From Rheinheimera baltica DSM 14885 (GTDB lineage Bacteria; Pseudomonadota; Gammaproteobacteria; Enterobacterales; Alteromonadaceae): 34,094 nt of DNA. Shown in pieces: positions 6,166-14,731 of the stretch. The notes beneath the pieces were generated by a model. That model saw only the letters and a list, made by a program, of their open reading frames with translations. It was not told the DNA's origin and searched no databases. The stretch is from contig NZ_AUDG01000047.1 of the NCBI RefSeq assembly GCF_000425345.1, forward strand, positions 1 to 34,094. Direction: 5' to 3'. Position numbers and translations under genes: made by a program. Numbering within the stretch: position 1 is the stretch's first letter; every line of letters starts with the position of its first letter.

Positions 6166-7467
6166 ATGGAACAGTTTATCTATTATCTTAAAGTCAGTTT
6201 TAAAGGCATTAAACGAGCCCCGCTGCCCTATGCATTAACCATCTTTATTTTAAGTGTGGGGTTGGGTGTTTTTTTTGCCAATGCGACGTTTTATTACCAG
6301 CTAAACCGCGATCCGCTGCCGCATAAAAGCGATAAGTTGTTTTTTCCAATGTTAAATCTGGTGCCGTACGAATGCAGTACCGATTGCAAAACGCCCTCGG
6401 TATTAAGTTACAACAATGTTGAAAAGCTCAGCCAGACAGACATTCCTACCCAGGCTGCAGCCATGTACAGTGCCGATGGCTATTTGCGCCAAAGTACCGA
6501 ACAAGCGCCCTTACCGGTAAGTATCCGTATTACCCAGCGTGACTTTTTCAGCCTCTTTGATGTGCCGGTATTACATGGCAGTATCTGGCCAGACAATAGC
6601 GCCCGCCATGAGGTAATTTTAACCAAATCCAGCGCTGAGAAATTGTTTGGTCGTACCAACGTTATTGGCGAAAAACTGCTGCTGGATGATCGCAACGTTA
6701 CCGTTGCAGCCGTGCTGGATACCTGGCAAATGCTACCGCGGTTATATGATGCGAATAACCAGAATCATTTAAGCGATACAGACGACATTTATCTGCCTTT
6801 GGAAACAGGCTACGACATGAATTATTTGTCGAACACTCAATCACAAACGTTTGATGATACAGACTACCGCCAGCTGAGTACCCAAGGCCGCACCGGCGCA
6901 CTGCATCAATTACAATACTGGGTGCAATTAGATACGCCAGCACAACAACAGCGGTATTGGCAATTTATGGCTAACCTGGTGCAGGATGAAAAAGCCGCTG
7001 GCCGTCACCCCTCTGCACCCAATAACCAGTTAGTCGCAATGCGTAATATTGTCAGCTACTTTGGTGGTGAAAGTAGCGACATTAAAGCTTTTGCTCTGGT
7101 AACACTGCTATTTTTATTGGTCTGTTTGTTTAACGCCAGTCACTTATCGTTAAACCGTTATTTAAGTAATCAATACGAGTTCAGTTTACGCCGGGCGCTG
7201 GGCGCCAGCCGCAGCCAGTTGCAATTGCAGATGCTGGCTGATGTGCTGCTGATGGCAATATTTACTATTATTGGCGCCCTTATTACCGGGTTTGCTGGTA
7301 TTAAACTGATGAACCAGCTATTGCCAGCCAACAGCTTATTTTCAAACTGGGATCTGCCGTTACTGCTCAGCTTACTGGTAATCGCCTTTGTCTGTAGCTA
7401 TCTGGTTACCTTATATCCCTCTCTTCGTGCATCATTTGGCACATTAAATCAGCAACTTAAGGAATAA
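6166..7467 (+). CDS. FtsX-like (MacB-type) ABC permease, first subunit
   Basis: A 434-residue integral membrane protein. A helix at about residues 18-40 is followed by a large periplasmic MacB core domain (about 45-300) and three C-terminal helices (about 312-332, 360-388 and 402-425), the FtsX-family layout. The RRALGASRSQ motif before the third helix is typical of the family. The start is the ATG at 6166, behind AAGGGG; the reading frame is open further upstream into the ATPase gene, but without an appropriate start. It pairs with the next gene, probably as a heterodimer. Confidence 0.88.
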   Translation: MEQFIYYLKVSFKGIKRAPLPYALTIFILSVGLGVFFANATFYYQLNRDPLPHKSDKLFFPMLNLVPYECSTDCKTPSVLSYNNVEKLSQTDIPTQAAAMYSADGYLRQSTEQAPLPVSIRITQRDFFSLFDVPVLHGSIWPDNSARHEVILTKSSAEKLFGRTNVIGEKLLLDDRNVTVAAVLDTWQMLPRLYDANNQNHLSDTDDIYLPLETGYDMNYLSNTQSQTFDDTDYRQLSTQGRTGALHQLQYWVQLDTPAQQQRYWQFMANLVQDEKAAGRHPSAPNNQLVAMRNIVSYFGGESSDIKAFALVTLLFLLVCLFNASHLSLNRYLSNQYEFSLRRALGASRSQLQLQMLADVLLMAIFTIIGALITGFAGIKLMNQLLPANSLFSNWDLPLLLSLLVIAFVCSYLVTLYPSLRASFGTLNQQLKE

Positions 7468-7472
7468 TTAGC

Positions 7473-8666
7473 ATGTCATTTTATATGCTTTGTAAAGTGC
7501 TATTCAGCCGTAAAGTGGTCACAGGTCTGCTTCTGTTGCAGTTGGCGATGACGCTCGCATTGCTGCTAAACAGTATTCTGCTGGCTCAACAAACGCATCA
7601 GCAGCTTAGCCAACCAACCGGGCTGGATTTGGATAACATTTTGTTGGTACAACTTAAACCCACCACAGCGTCATTGCGGGTATATCCGGCTTTGGAAGAC
7701 TTACTAAACCGCCAGCTTGATGCCGTTCAGGCCATTCCTGGTGTTATCGCTGCAGCGTATTCTAACCAGTCTCCTATTGCGCAAGGCGGCAACAACGGTA
7801 ATATCTTCGTTGTTGAACAACAAGAGCGCACGAATGTGCCATCTGTACCAATGTACTTTGTATCGAAAGACTTTTTTAAAGTCCTTGGTAGCCAGGTATT
7901 ACAAGGTGAGCTGCCACAACATTCGGTGTCACTCGATGCACCAGGCACACCGGATGTGGTGTTAACCCAAAGTCTGGCGCAGAAACTGTTTGGCTCTGCC
8001 TCTGCCCCCGGTCAACAGGTTAGCCGCGGCCGGGTTGCGGCGGTTATAAGTGACTTTTATGGCCAGCGCAGTGGCAGCCATGTGATGTACAACAATATGC
8101 AGGTCGCTCCGCCCTACGGCGTAGATTGGGGCTACAGTATTTTATTGCGAAGCCAGCCACAACATACAACAGCCGTCAGACAACAACTGGATAGTGCATT
8201 ACGTAATGTGGAACCCAATATTGAAATCTACAATATCCGCACGCTGGCTGAGCAACATCAACGCCTGTACCGGAACGAATATGGTCTTGCCACGTTGCTG
8301 GCGCTGTTAAGCGGATTAATGCTGCTGGTAACAATGGTATCAAGTTATAGCAGCACGCATTTTCACGCCCTTAAACGGCAACAAGAAATTGGCATTAAAC
8401 GCGCGTTAGGGGCCAGTAAAAAAATCATCTTTATAGAGCTGCTAACCGAGAACTGGCTATGCACGGCGTTAGGATCGGTATTGGGGGTATTTTTAGCACT
8501 ACTACTGAATCATGCACTGGCACAAGTTATATCGATACCGGCTTTAAGTGGATATTTGCCACTAGTTGCGATAACTGTGTTGCTACTTTGTGTCACTGTA
8601 GCAACATGGTATCCTGCGACCATTGCTACCCGGGTATCACCGGCCACTGCCACTAAAGCCTTATAA
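7473..8666 (+). CDS. FtsX-like (MacB-type) ABC permease, second subunit
   Basis: A 397-residue permease with the same plan as the preceding gene: a helix near residues 13-34, a periplasmic MacB-like domain, then three helices from about residue 270. It carries the diagnostic IGIKRALGASKK motif. It begins 5 bp after the first permease and is followed after 3 bp by the regulator gene, so translation is probably coupled. The two permeases are diverged from each other, arguing for a heterodimer rather than a recent duplication. Confidence 0.88.
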   Translation: MSFYMLCKVLFSRKVVTGLLLLQLAMTLALLLNSILLAQQTHQQLSQPTGLDLDNILLVQLKPTTASLRVYPALEDLLNRQLDAVQAIPGVIAAAYSNQSPIAQGGNNGNIFVVEQQERTNVPSVPMYFVSKDFFKVLGSQVLQGELPQHSVSLDAPGTPDVVLTQSLAQKLFGSASAPGQQVSRGRVAAVISDFYGQRSGSHVMYNNMQVAPPYGVDWGYSILLRSQPQHTTAVRQQLDSALRNVEPNIEIYNIRTLAEQHQRLYRNEYGLATLLALLSGLMLLVTMVSSYSSTHFHALKRQQEIGIKRALGASKKIIFIELLTENWLCTALGSVLGVFLALLLNHALAQVISIPALSGYLPLVAITVLLLCVTVATWYPATIATRVSPATATKAL

Positions 8667-8669
8667 ACT

Positions 8670-9995
8670 ATGCTGAAATTATTGGTTATTGATGACAATC
8701 AGCCAATCTGTCATGCCCTGCAAACGCTGTTTGGATTGCAGGGTTACCAGGTACTTTTCGCTACCTCGCCCGAGCAAGCCTGGCAATGCCTTGCAGATCA
8801 CGATATAGACCTTATCTTGCAGGATATGAACTTCAGCGCTGGACAAATGCAAGGGGCACAAGGGCAAACCCTGTTTTATCAGTTACGCAAGCAATACCCC
8901 GCAATTCCGGTGGTACTAATGACCGCTTGGACACAGCTGGAAATGGTGGTTGAACTGGTTAAAGCCGGTGCAACCGATTACATTGCAAAGCCCTGGGATG
9001 ACGCACGTCTGCTGCTTACCGTGGCCAATGCATTAAAATTAAAGCAGCTAACCGCACAGCAACAACGCACCGAGCAAGCACGCAGCGCCGTCTTTGCTGA
9101 TAAAAATTTGTGTGGTTTGGTGTTTGCCAGCGAGCAAATGCAACAGTTACTACAAATGGCTTTGCAATTGGCGCCCGCAAACGCAGCCGTATTGATAACC
9201 GGCCCCAATGGCGCCGGTAAAGAAGGCATTGCCAACGTACTACATGCCAATTCACCGCGTAGAAATAACGCGTTTATAAAAGTAAACATGGGTGCCTTAC
9301 CCGCTGATTTGATGGAGGCGGAGCTATTTGGTGCCGAAGCCGGTGCTTATAGTGGCGCGCAAAAAAACCGCATTGGACGCTTTGAAGCGGCTGATGGCGG
9401 CACCCTGTTTTTAGATGAAATTGGCACCTTATCATTGGCTGGGCAGGCCAAATTATTGCGGGTTCTGCAAACCGGTGAGTTTGAACGGCTGGGCTCCAGT
9501 GTTACCCGCAAGGTGGATGTACGGCTGATAAGTGCCACCAACAGTGACTTAACAGCTGCAATTGCCTCTGGCACCTTTCGCCAGGATTTATACTACCGTA
9601 TCAATGTTGTACAGCTTGAACTGCCAGCACTGGCGCAGCGGCCAGACGATATATTGCCACTGGCACGGTATTTTCTTGCTGGCAAAAAGACGTTAAGCCC
9701 AGCAGCAGAGCAACTGCTACGACGTTATAGTTGGCCTGGTAATGTTCGCGAGCTGCAAAATGTCTGTCAGCGTGCCTTGTTGTTAACCAACGGTAATGAA
9801 ATACACAGCCAGGATTTGGGGCTGGCCGAAGTAACAACAGCGGCAAAAAGAGCGCTGGATGATATTGACTGCGAACAATTGCAGCAAGCCTTGCTACAAG
9901 CAGGTGGCGTAGTATCACGGGCCGCTAAACAGCTTGGTATCAGTCGTCAGGCATTGTATAGACGAATGGAGTTTTACGGCATTGATGCGCCCTAA
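8670..9995 (+). CDS. NtrC-type sigma-54-dependent response regulator
   Basis: A 441-residue three-domain activator. The receiver domain (1-120) has Asp8/Asp9, phospho-acceptor Asp52, Thr85 and Lys107. The AAA+ domain (about 146-370) has Walker A GPNGAGKE (178-185) and Walker B TLFLDE (245-250). A Fis-type helix-turn-helix stands at the C-terminus (AAKQLGISRQALYRR). The sigma-54 contact loop reads GAYSGA (225-230) rather than the usual GAFTGA, and Walker A has Pro-Asn for the common Glu-Ser. It probably activates its own operon through the sites at 4000-4041. The kinase gene overlaps its end by 11 bp. Confidence 0.93.
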   Translation: MLKLLVIDDNQPICHALQTLFGLQGYQVLFATSPEQAWQCLADHDIDLILQDMNFSAGQMQGAQGQTLFYQLRKQYPAIPVVLMTAWTQLEMVVELVKAGATDYIAKPWDDARLLLTVANALKLKQLTAQQQRTEQARSAVFADKNLCGLVFASEQMQQLLQMALQLAPANAAVLITGPNGAGKEGIANVLHANSPRRNNAFIKVNMGALPADLMEAELFGAEAGAYSGAQKNRIGRFEAADGGTLFLDEIGTLSLAGQAKLLRVLQTGEFERLGSSVTRKVDVRLISATNSDLTAAIASGTFRQDLYYRINVVQLELPALAQRPDDILPLARYFLAGKKTLSPAAEQLLRRYSWPGNVRELQNVCQRALLLTNGNEIHSQDLGLAEVTTAAKRALDDIDCEQLQQALLQAGGVVSRAAKQLGISRQALYRRMEFYGIDAP

Positions 9996-11322
9996 ACACT
10001 CACCTTCTTTAGCATCGCACTTTTGGCGACGACCAGACAGCGCAAGTTCGCTCAATTTGCTTTGTTTATTACTCACCTTAATTGCACTAGCTGTGCAGTT
10101 TAGTGCCTTTGGTGCCAACAGCCTGATAACCGCAGCGATATGCAGTACGGGCATAGTGCTGGCAATACTGCAACATTATGCAATGAAGCCCTTGCTGCAA
10201 GAAATTGCCGCGCTTAACCTGCACGCGCAAAACCTGCAGGATGGTAGTTTTAACACCAATGCAAACCAAACGAAGATACATCAGTTGTCTGAGCTTGCCA
10301 CCAGCTTAGCGAATATGTCGGCTCAACTTAGCAGTGAGCGGGCCACGCTTTACCAGCGTGAGTTATTGCTGGATACCGTATTACAAAGCAGCCCAACGGC
10401 GATGCTACTAACCGATGCCAATAACACTGTGCTAATGAGTAACCCTGCCGCGCGGCAGCTTCTCAATATGGGTAAAGCACTCAATGGCCATAAACTGGAA
10501 GACCTTATTGCCCCGGTGCCAGCACTGGTTAAGGCTGTTGCCAGTTTGCAACCCGGTTTGCTGCATCTGGCGGACAACAGTATATGGCACTTGGCAATAA
10601 GCCAGTTTACGTTGAATCAGAAACAGCACCATTTATATCTGTTAAAACCGCTAACCCGTGAAATTCAGCGTGAAGAGCTTAGCGCCTGGAAAAAACTGCT
10701 GCGGGTTATTGGTCATGAGCTGAACAATACCTTAGCCCCGCTGTCATCACTGGCATTTTCTGGCGGCCAACTGGCACAGCAGCAACAGCATGCGCAACTA
10801 AGCCAGCTATTTGACACAATAAGCGAACGTTGCCTGCACCTGAACCAGTTTGTTCAAGCCTATATTCAGTTTGCCAAGCTACCACCGCCTCAACCCGGTG
10901 TAGTGAATTGGCCCAGACTGATTAACCAGCTGCAGGATCAATACGAGTTTGAGTTAGTCGATGACTTGCCTGCCACAGACTGGCTGGCAGATGTTCAACA
11001 ACTAACACAATTGCTATTAAATCTGTTGAAAAATGCCCATGAGTCCGGCTCTGCTGCAGCGCAAATCACATTAAAACTGGTTGAACAACCTGACACGTTA
11101 TTGTTGGTAGTTCAGGACGGTGGCGGTGGTATGAGCGATGAAACCCTGCAACACGCATTGGTTCCCTTCTACACCAGTAAAAGTGGCGGCTCAGGTATAG
11201 GGCTAACCTTATGCCGTGACATTATTGAAGCCCATGGCGGCCATATTAGCCTGCGTAATTACGCAGGTGGCCTGGAAGTTACCTTGTTATTGCCTAAGCA
11301 TCAGCCGCGCCAGACTACTTAG
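9985..11322 (+). CDS. Sensor histidine kinase, cognate of the adjacent regulator
   Basis: A 445-residue membrane kinase of the NtrB/NtrY kind. Two helices at about 23-43 and 46-66 flank a very short periplasmic turn, so sensing is probably within the membrane or cytoplasm. A PAS-like domain follows (about 125-225). The H-box is VIGHELNNTLAPL with His244. The ATPase domain has the N-box LLLNLLKNAHESG (Asn350), QDGGGGM and GGSGIGLTL. The start at 9985 overlaps the regulator stop. It closes the six-gene efflux operon, making transporter and control system one unit. Confidence 0.92.
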   Translation: MRPKHSPSLASHFWRRPDSASSLNLLCLLLTLIALAVQFSAFGANSLITAAICSTGIVLAILQHYAMKPLLQEIAALNLHAQNLQDGSFNTNANQTKIHQLSELATSLANMSAQLSSERATLYQRELLLDTVLQSSPTAMLLTDANNTVLMSNPAARQLLNMGKALNGHKLEDLIAPVPALVKAVASLQPGLLHLADNSIWHLAISQFTLNQKQHHLYLLKPLTREIQREELSAWKKLLRVIGHELNNTLAPLSSLAFSGGQLAQQQQHAQLSQLFDTISERCLHLNQFVQAYIQFAKLPPPQPGVVNWPRLINQLQDQYEFELVDDLPATDWLADVQQLTQLLLNLLKNAHESGSAAAQITLKLVEQPDTLLLVVQDGGGGMSDETLQHALVPFYTSKSGGSGIGLTLCRDIIEAHGGHISLRNYAGGLEVTLLLPKHQPRQTT

Positions 11323-11338
11323 CACGACTACCAGAGTT

Positions 11339-11392
11339 CAGGTTATTTCCAGGGTACAGGTTATTTCCAGGGTACAGGTTATTCCCAGGATA
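11339..11392 (+). repeat. Three tandem copies of an 18-bp unit
   Basis: The unit CAGGTTATTTCCAGGGTA occurs at 11339-11356 and identically at 11357-11374, then with two changes at 11375-11392. It fills the space between two convergent genes (kinase stop at 11322, DUF1840 stop at 11379), and the last unit overlaps the end of the DUF1840 gene. Confidence 0.9.
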
Positions 11393-11720
11393 CCGGACAC
11401 TGTTTTTTATGCGCTTTTTGCAACATCTCCAGTAGTGGCAGCGCGCGGGTATTTAAGCTAATGTGCGCTTTGCTGTTTTGCTCGTTATCAGCCGGTTCAT
11501 CCCAGCCCTGTTCTGCTTTAGTTTGTTCTGCCTTAACGCGCTCAGCTTCGGCAATTGCGGCCAGCCCCTGTTGCAATGCCGTCAATGCTGCAGATACATC
11601 CTCAGCGTAAAGCGCCGAAGGAACTTTGTTATCGCGGCCCATCAGCTGCAATAAGCGCAAAGCGGCGTCTTTAAAGTAAATTAGATCGCCACTTGCTTTG
11701 GATTTAAATGTCACTATCAT
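11379..11720 (-). CDS. DUF1840 family protein
   Basis: A 113-residue cytoplasmic protein beginning MIVTFKSKASGDLIYFKDAA, the signature opening of DUF1840, with LLQLMG and an EDVSAALTAL helix following. The middle (about 58-80) is charged and low-complexity (EAERVKAEQTKAEQ). Two adjacent ATGs exist: 11720 is preferred because AGGAG is 6 bases upstream, while 11723 leaves only 3. The family is widespread in proteobacteria and has no assigned function. It is transcribed divergently from glpK. Its last codons lie in the tandem repeat, so the C-terminus may vary between strains. Confidence 0.8.
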   Translation of the reverse strand: MIVTFKSKASGDLIYFKDAALRLLQLMGRDNKVPSALYAEDVSAALTALQQGLAAIAEAERVKAEQTKAEQGWDEPADNEQNSKAHISLNTRALPLLEMLQKAHKKQCPVSWE

Positions 11721-11808
11721 CATTTTCTCCTGCGGTTTGCCGTAGGCAGCCTGCGCATTTACTGCTAGGCTGCACAATTACTTAAGCATAACGCTAAAAG
11801 CTTGCGCC

Positions 11809-13296
11809 ATGTCGAAATATATTCTTGCGATTGATCAAGGGACCACCTCCAGCCGCGCCATTATTTATAATTCGGCGTTGCAAGCCCTTACCACCGCGCA
11901 GCAAGAGCTGCCACTAAGCTACCCCGAGCCAGGTTGGGTTGAACAAAACCCGCATCATATCTGGCAAAGTGTACTGGGTTGCATTAAGCAGGCGCTGCAA
12001 CAACTCGCGCTTAAACCCACCGATATTGCCGCTATTGGCATAACTAACCAGCGCGAAACCACGTTGCTGTGGCACAAAGCAAGCGGTAAAACGCTGTATC
12101 CGGCTATTGTCTGGCAAGACAGACGCACCGCTAAGCAGTGTCAGCAATTAAAAGACACCGGCTGTGAGCCGATACTGCAGCAAACAACCGGGCTGTTGGC
12201 CGATCCGTATTTTTCTGCCACTAAACTTGGCTGGCTATTAGATAATATACCCGGCGCCCGGGCACTGGCCGAGGCAGGTGAACTGTGCTTTGGCACGGTT
12301 GATTGTTATCTGTTATGGCAACTGACCGGTGGTAAGGTGCATGCCACAGACGCCAGCAATGCCAGTCGTACTCTGCTGTTTAATATCAACAGTCAACGCT
12401 GGGACGATGAGCTGTTACAACTGTTTGATATTCCGGCCGCTATATTGCCCCAAGTCATGGATAATGCTGCACATTTTGGCATTACAGACCTGCATATTCT
12501 TGGCGCTAACATTCCCATTCTGAGTATGATTGGCGATCAGCAAGCGGCCCTGTTAGGTCAGGCTTGTATCTCCCCCGGTATGAGCAAAAGCACCTATGGC
12601 ACAGGCTGCTTTGCCGTAGTGAATACCGGCGCCACAGTAATGCTCAGCCAGCATAAATTGCTAAGCACTTTAGCCTGGCGGCTAGAAGGTCAAAGCACAT
12701 ACGCGCTGGAGGGCAGTATTTTTATGGCCGGCGCGACTGTGCAGTGGCTGCGGGATAAACTCGGTATTATCCAACAGGCCAGTGACACTGAAGCGCTGGC
12801 TCAGCAAAGTAGCTACCAGCAAACTGAACTACTAATCCCCGCCTTTACCGGCCTTGGCACCCCGTACTGGCGGCCTGAAATTAACGCCGCGTTATTTGGT
12901 ATGACCCGCGATACTGGCCGGGCCGAGCTTGCTACAGCAGCACTTTGTAGTGTGGCATACCAGAGTCGGGATTTACTCAGTGCCATGTTAAAGGACGGTG
13001 TTCGGGTTGACAGCCTGCGTGTAGATGGCGGTATGACCGCAAACCGCTGGTACTTGCAAGCGCTGGCAGATTTGAGCCAAACGCCGATAACCCGCTGCCA
13101 TACTACTGATACAACAGCGTTGGGCGCGGCTTTTCTGGCGGCACTTCAACTGGGATATGTTAATAACCTCACCGATATAAACCGAATCTGGCAAAGTGGC
13201 GAGCAATTTCAGCCGGTTTTGCCCGCAGATAGCGCACAAGCACTGTATCAGCGCTGGCAAAGAGCCTGCAAAGCGCTTATCGCGCTAGAACTTTAA
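11809..13296 (+). CDS. glpK: Glycerol kinase
   Basis: A 495-residue FGGY-family kinase that phosphorylates glycerol to sn-glycerol 3-phosphate with ATP in the cytoplasm. The start (KYILAIDQGTTSSRA) is the ATP phosphate-binding motif. Family hallmarks follow: GITNQRETTLLW, IVWQDRRTA, IGDQQAALLGQ, KSTYGTGCF and the C-terminal RVDGGMTANRWYLQ. Length is typical. The usual partners glpF, glpD or glpR are not adjacent. The ATG has only a weak upstream purine stretch. Confidence 0.96.
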   Translation: MSKYILAIDQGTTSSRAIIYNSALQALTTAQQELPLSYPEPGWVEQNPHHIWQSVLGCIKQALQQLALKPTDIAAIGITNQRETTLLWHKASGKTLYPAIVWQDRRTAKQCQQLKDTGCEPILQQTTGLLADPYFSATKLGWLLDNIPGARALAEAGELCFGTVDCYLLWQLTGGKVHATDASNASRTLLFNINSQRWDDELLQLFDIPAAILPQVMDNAAHFGITDLHILGANIPILSMIGDQQAALLGQACISPGMSKSTYGTGCFAVVNTGATVMLSQHKLLSTLAWRLEGQSTYALEGSIFMAGATVQWLRDKLGIIQQASDTEALAQQSSYQQTELLIPAFTGLGTPYWRPEINAALFGMTRDTGRAELATAALCSVAYQSRDLLSAMLKDGVRVDSLRVDGGMTANRWYLQALADLSQTPITRCHTTDTTALGAAFLAALQLGYVNNLTDINRIWQSGEQFQPVLPADSAQALYQRWQRACKALIALEL

Positions 13297-13362
13297 CCGT
13301 TAAGTGCTAAATGCTAAGTGCTATAGTATGCATAGCATTGACAAGTAAAGGAGTGCAATTAA

Positions 13363-14004
13363 ATGCGTAACGTACTGATTGCTGTTGTTGATAGTGTGGG
13401 GCCAGATAGCCCTATCGCGCTTTATCATCAGCTACGCTGTCTGACAGATTATCAGGCTGATGCAGAGTGTCAGCTGCAGGTAGAACGGCTACCCTGCGCG
13501 TTTAAAGACAGTCTTACCGTGCTTGAGCAGCTTATTAATCAGCACAAACCCAGCCATTTAATGTTGTTAAGCCAGTGCAGTAGCCAGGTAGATATTCGTG
13601 TTGAGAAGGTTGCATTAAATATCAATGACGCCAAACAAAACGACAATATTAATCAACAACCACGCGATACTCTCACCGCGCAACATGGCCCGGCGGCTTA
13701 TTTCAGTAATCTGCCGGTTAATGCTATTACCGATAAACTACGCAGCAATAATCTGCCTGTTCAACTGTCTTACAATGCAGGGACCTTTGTCGCTAATCAT
13801 TTGTTCTATGGTTTAATGCATTATATTAAACATCAGAATATCAGCCTGCATGGCGGCTTACTGCAATTTCCATTGTTGCCGCAACAGGCCTGCCTGCAGC
13901 CAGGCACAGCCAGCATTAGTATCGACGTGATCCTAAATGCGGTAAAGCTGGCTGCAGATGTCTGCTTGGCGCACAGTGACAATATGCTGCGTTCAACCAG
14001 CTAA
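13363..14004 (+). CDS. Pyroglutamyl-peptidase I-like protein lacking catalytic Cys and His
   Basis: A 213-residue homologue of peptidase family C15 (Pcp), which removes N-terminal pyroglutamate. Family landmarks are clear: VEKVALNINDA, HGPAAYFSNLPVNAI, the NAGTFVANHLFYGLMHY block, then FPLLPQQA. Of the Glu81/Cys144/His168 triad known for this family, only Glu81 remains. Position 144 is Ala (NAGTFVANH for the usual AGTFVCNH) and 168 is Gln (LLQFP for the usual IHIP). The N-terminal GFEPFGG loop is also replaced by VVDSVGPD. It therefore cannot be a normal cysteine peptidase. The ORF is intact, behind a good AAAGGAG site, which argues for a retained non-peptidase role. Confidence 0.8.
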   Translation: MRNVLIAVVDSVGPDSPIALYHQLRCLTDYQADAECQLQVERLPCAFKDSLTVLEQLINQHKPSHLMLLSQCSSQVDIRVEKVALNINDAKQNDNINQQPRDTLTAQHGPAAYFSNLPVNAITDKLRSNNLPVQLSYNAGTFVANHLFYGLMHYIKHQNISLHGGLLQFPLLPQQACLQPGTASISIDVILNAVKLAADVCLAHSDNMLRSTS

Positions 14005-14087
14005 CAGGTCTAAATAGCTAAATTTAATAAAGTTTTCACTTTACTCAAAATTAAGCTTGCATAAAAAAAAAGCGTTAATTAAAATGC

Positions 14088-14184
14088 CCCACTCGAAAGG
14101 CAAGTCATCCGAAAGGGTGTACACGCAAAGCTTCAGGTCTAAGGGTTGCCAATAAATTGGCATCTACGATAGCTGGGCTGCCAT
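14088..14184 (+). ncRNA. Cyclic di-GMP-I (GEMM-I) riboswitch
   Basis: The aptamer core can be read directly: GGCAAG at 14099-14104, a hairpin CATCC-GAAA-GGGTG with a GNRA tetraloop, the conserved ACGCAAAGC segment, GTCTAAGG, a second hairpin (TTGCCAATAAATTGGCA) and the 3' closing TAGCTGGGCTGCC. GGCA (14099-14102) pairs with TGCC (14179-14182) to form P1. This is the arrangement of the Vibrio Vc2 aptamer. It lies in the leader of the DUF3718 gene, about 120 bases before its start. Confidence 0.9.
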
Positions 14185-14206
14185 CGCAAGTGCGATGTTA
14201 TTTATC
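14182..14206 (+). terminator. Possible riboswitch expression-platform hairpin
   Basis: CATCGCA (14182-14188) and TGCGATG (14191-14197) form a 7-bp hairpin with a 2-base loop followed by TTATTTAT. Its left arm begins in the last base of the aptamer P1 stem, so the two could compete. The U-tract is poor, so calling it a terminator is tentative. Confidence 0.4.
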
Positions 14207-14301
14207 TGCTCGACATGCTGTATGTCCTTTCGTGATGAACACCTCAGATAGTAAATCTGTGACACTTATGATTGTGAAATAACTTATTTCGGAGCACGAC
14301 T

Positions 14302-14673
14302 ATGAAAGCCAAATTACTTATTTTAGCCACTGTTATTGCTGCAACCGCATTCATTAGCGCGCCTGTAAAAGCGAATGATCAATTGGCAATATCAATTTGT
14401 TCATACGTGGCTGCCGATAGCAAAAACAACTTGCGTAAAACCTTGACTGACAACCGTTTACGTTTACGTAATGTATACGATGGTATCGTATGTGACGGTT
14501 TACCGTTAGTTCGCCACGCCATTAAACACAACGCCGCTGATGCAGCAAACTTCATTATCAGCCAGTTACCAGGTAGCCAGGTTGCGGCATCAGGCGATAT
14601 CGAATGGGCAAACAGCAATGGCTTTGGTTCATCTCCAATCATCGCGGCCATCCAAGAGCGCAGCGCAAGTTAA
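14302..14673 (+). CDS. Exported DUF3718 family protein under c-di-GMP riboswitch
   Basis: A 123-residue secreted or periplasmic protein. The signal peptide is MKAKLLILATVIAATAFISAPVKA, with likely cleavage after KA at 24. The mature part has the DUF3718 pattern: two cysteines (ICSYV and GIVCDG) that may form a disulfide, KNNLRKTLTDNRLRLRNVYDG, then PLVRHAIKHNAADAANFII. A GGAG lies 8 bases before the ATG. The function is unknown. Regulation by the upstream c-di-GMP-I riboswitch suggests a link to surface attachment or motility (inference). It is followed by a strong terminator. Confidence 0.85.
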   Translation: MKAKLLILATVIAATAFISAPVKANDQLAISICSYVAADSKNNLRKTLTDNRLRLRNVYDGIVCDGLPLVRHAIKHNAADAANFIISQLPGSQVAASGDIEWANSNGFGSSPIIAAIQERSAS

Positions 14674-14692
14674 GCTAGCAAATGATTAAATA

Positions 14693-14723
14693 AACAAGGC
14701 GCCTATAAGGCGCCTTGTTTTTT
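14693..14723. terminator. Rho-independent terminator between convergent genes
   Basis: ACAAGGCGCC (14694-14703) pairs with GGCGCCTTGT (14709-14718) around a TATAA loop and is followed by a run of T. It ends the DUF3718 transcript. On the other strand it lies 9 bp beyond the antiporter stop and may serve it too. Confidence 0.92.
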
Positions 14724-14731
14724 CTGCTGTG

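Noticed and set aside
9934..9984. Upstream in-frame extension of the histidine kinase
   Set aside because: It would overlap the regulator's helix-turn-helix by 62 bp; the ATG at 9985 gives the common short overlap and a natural N-terminus.
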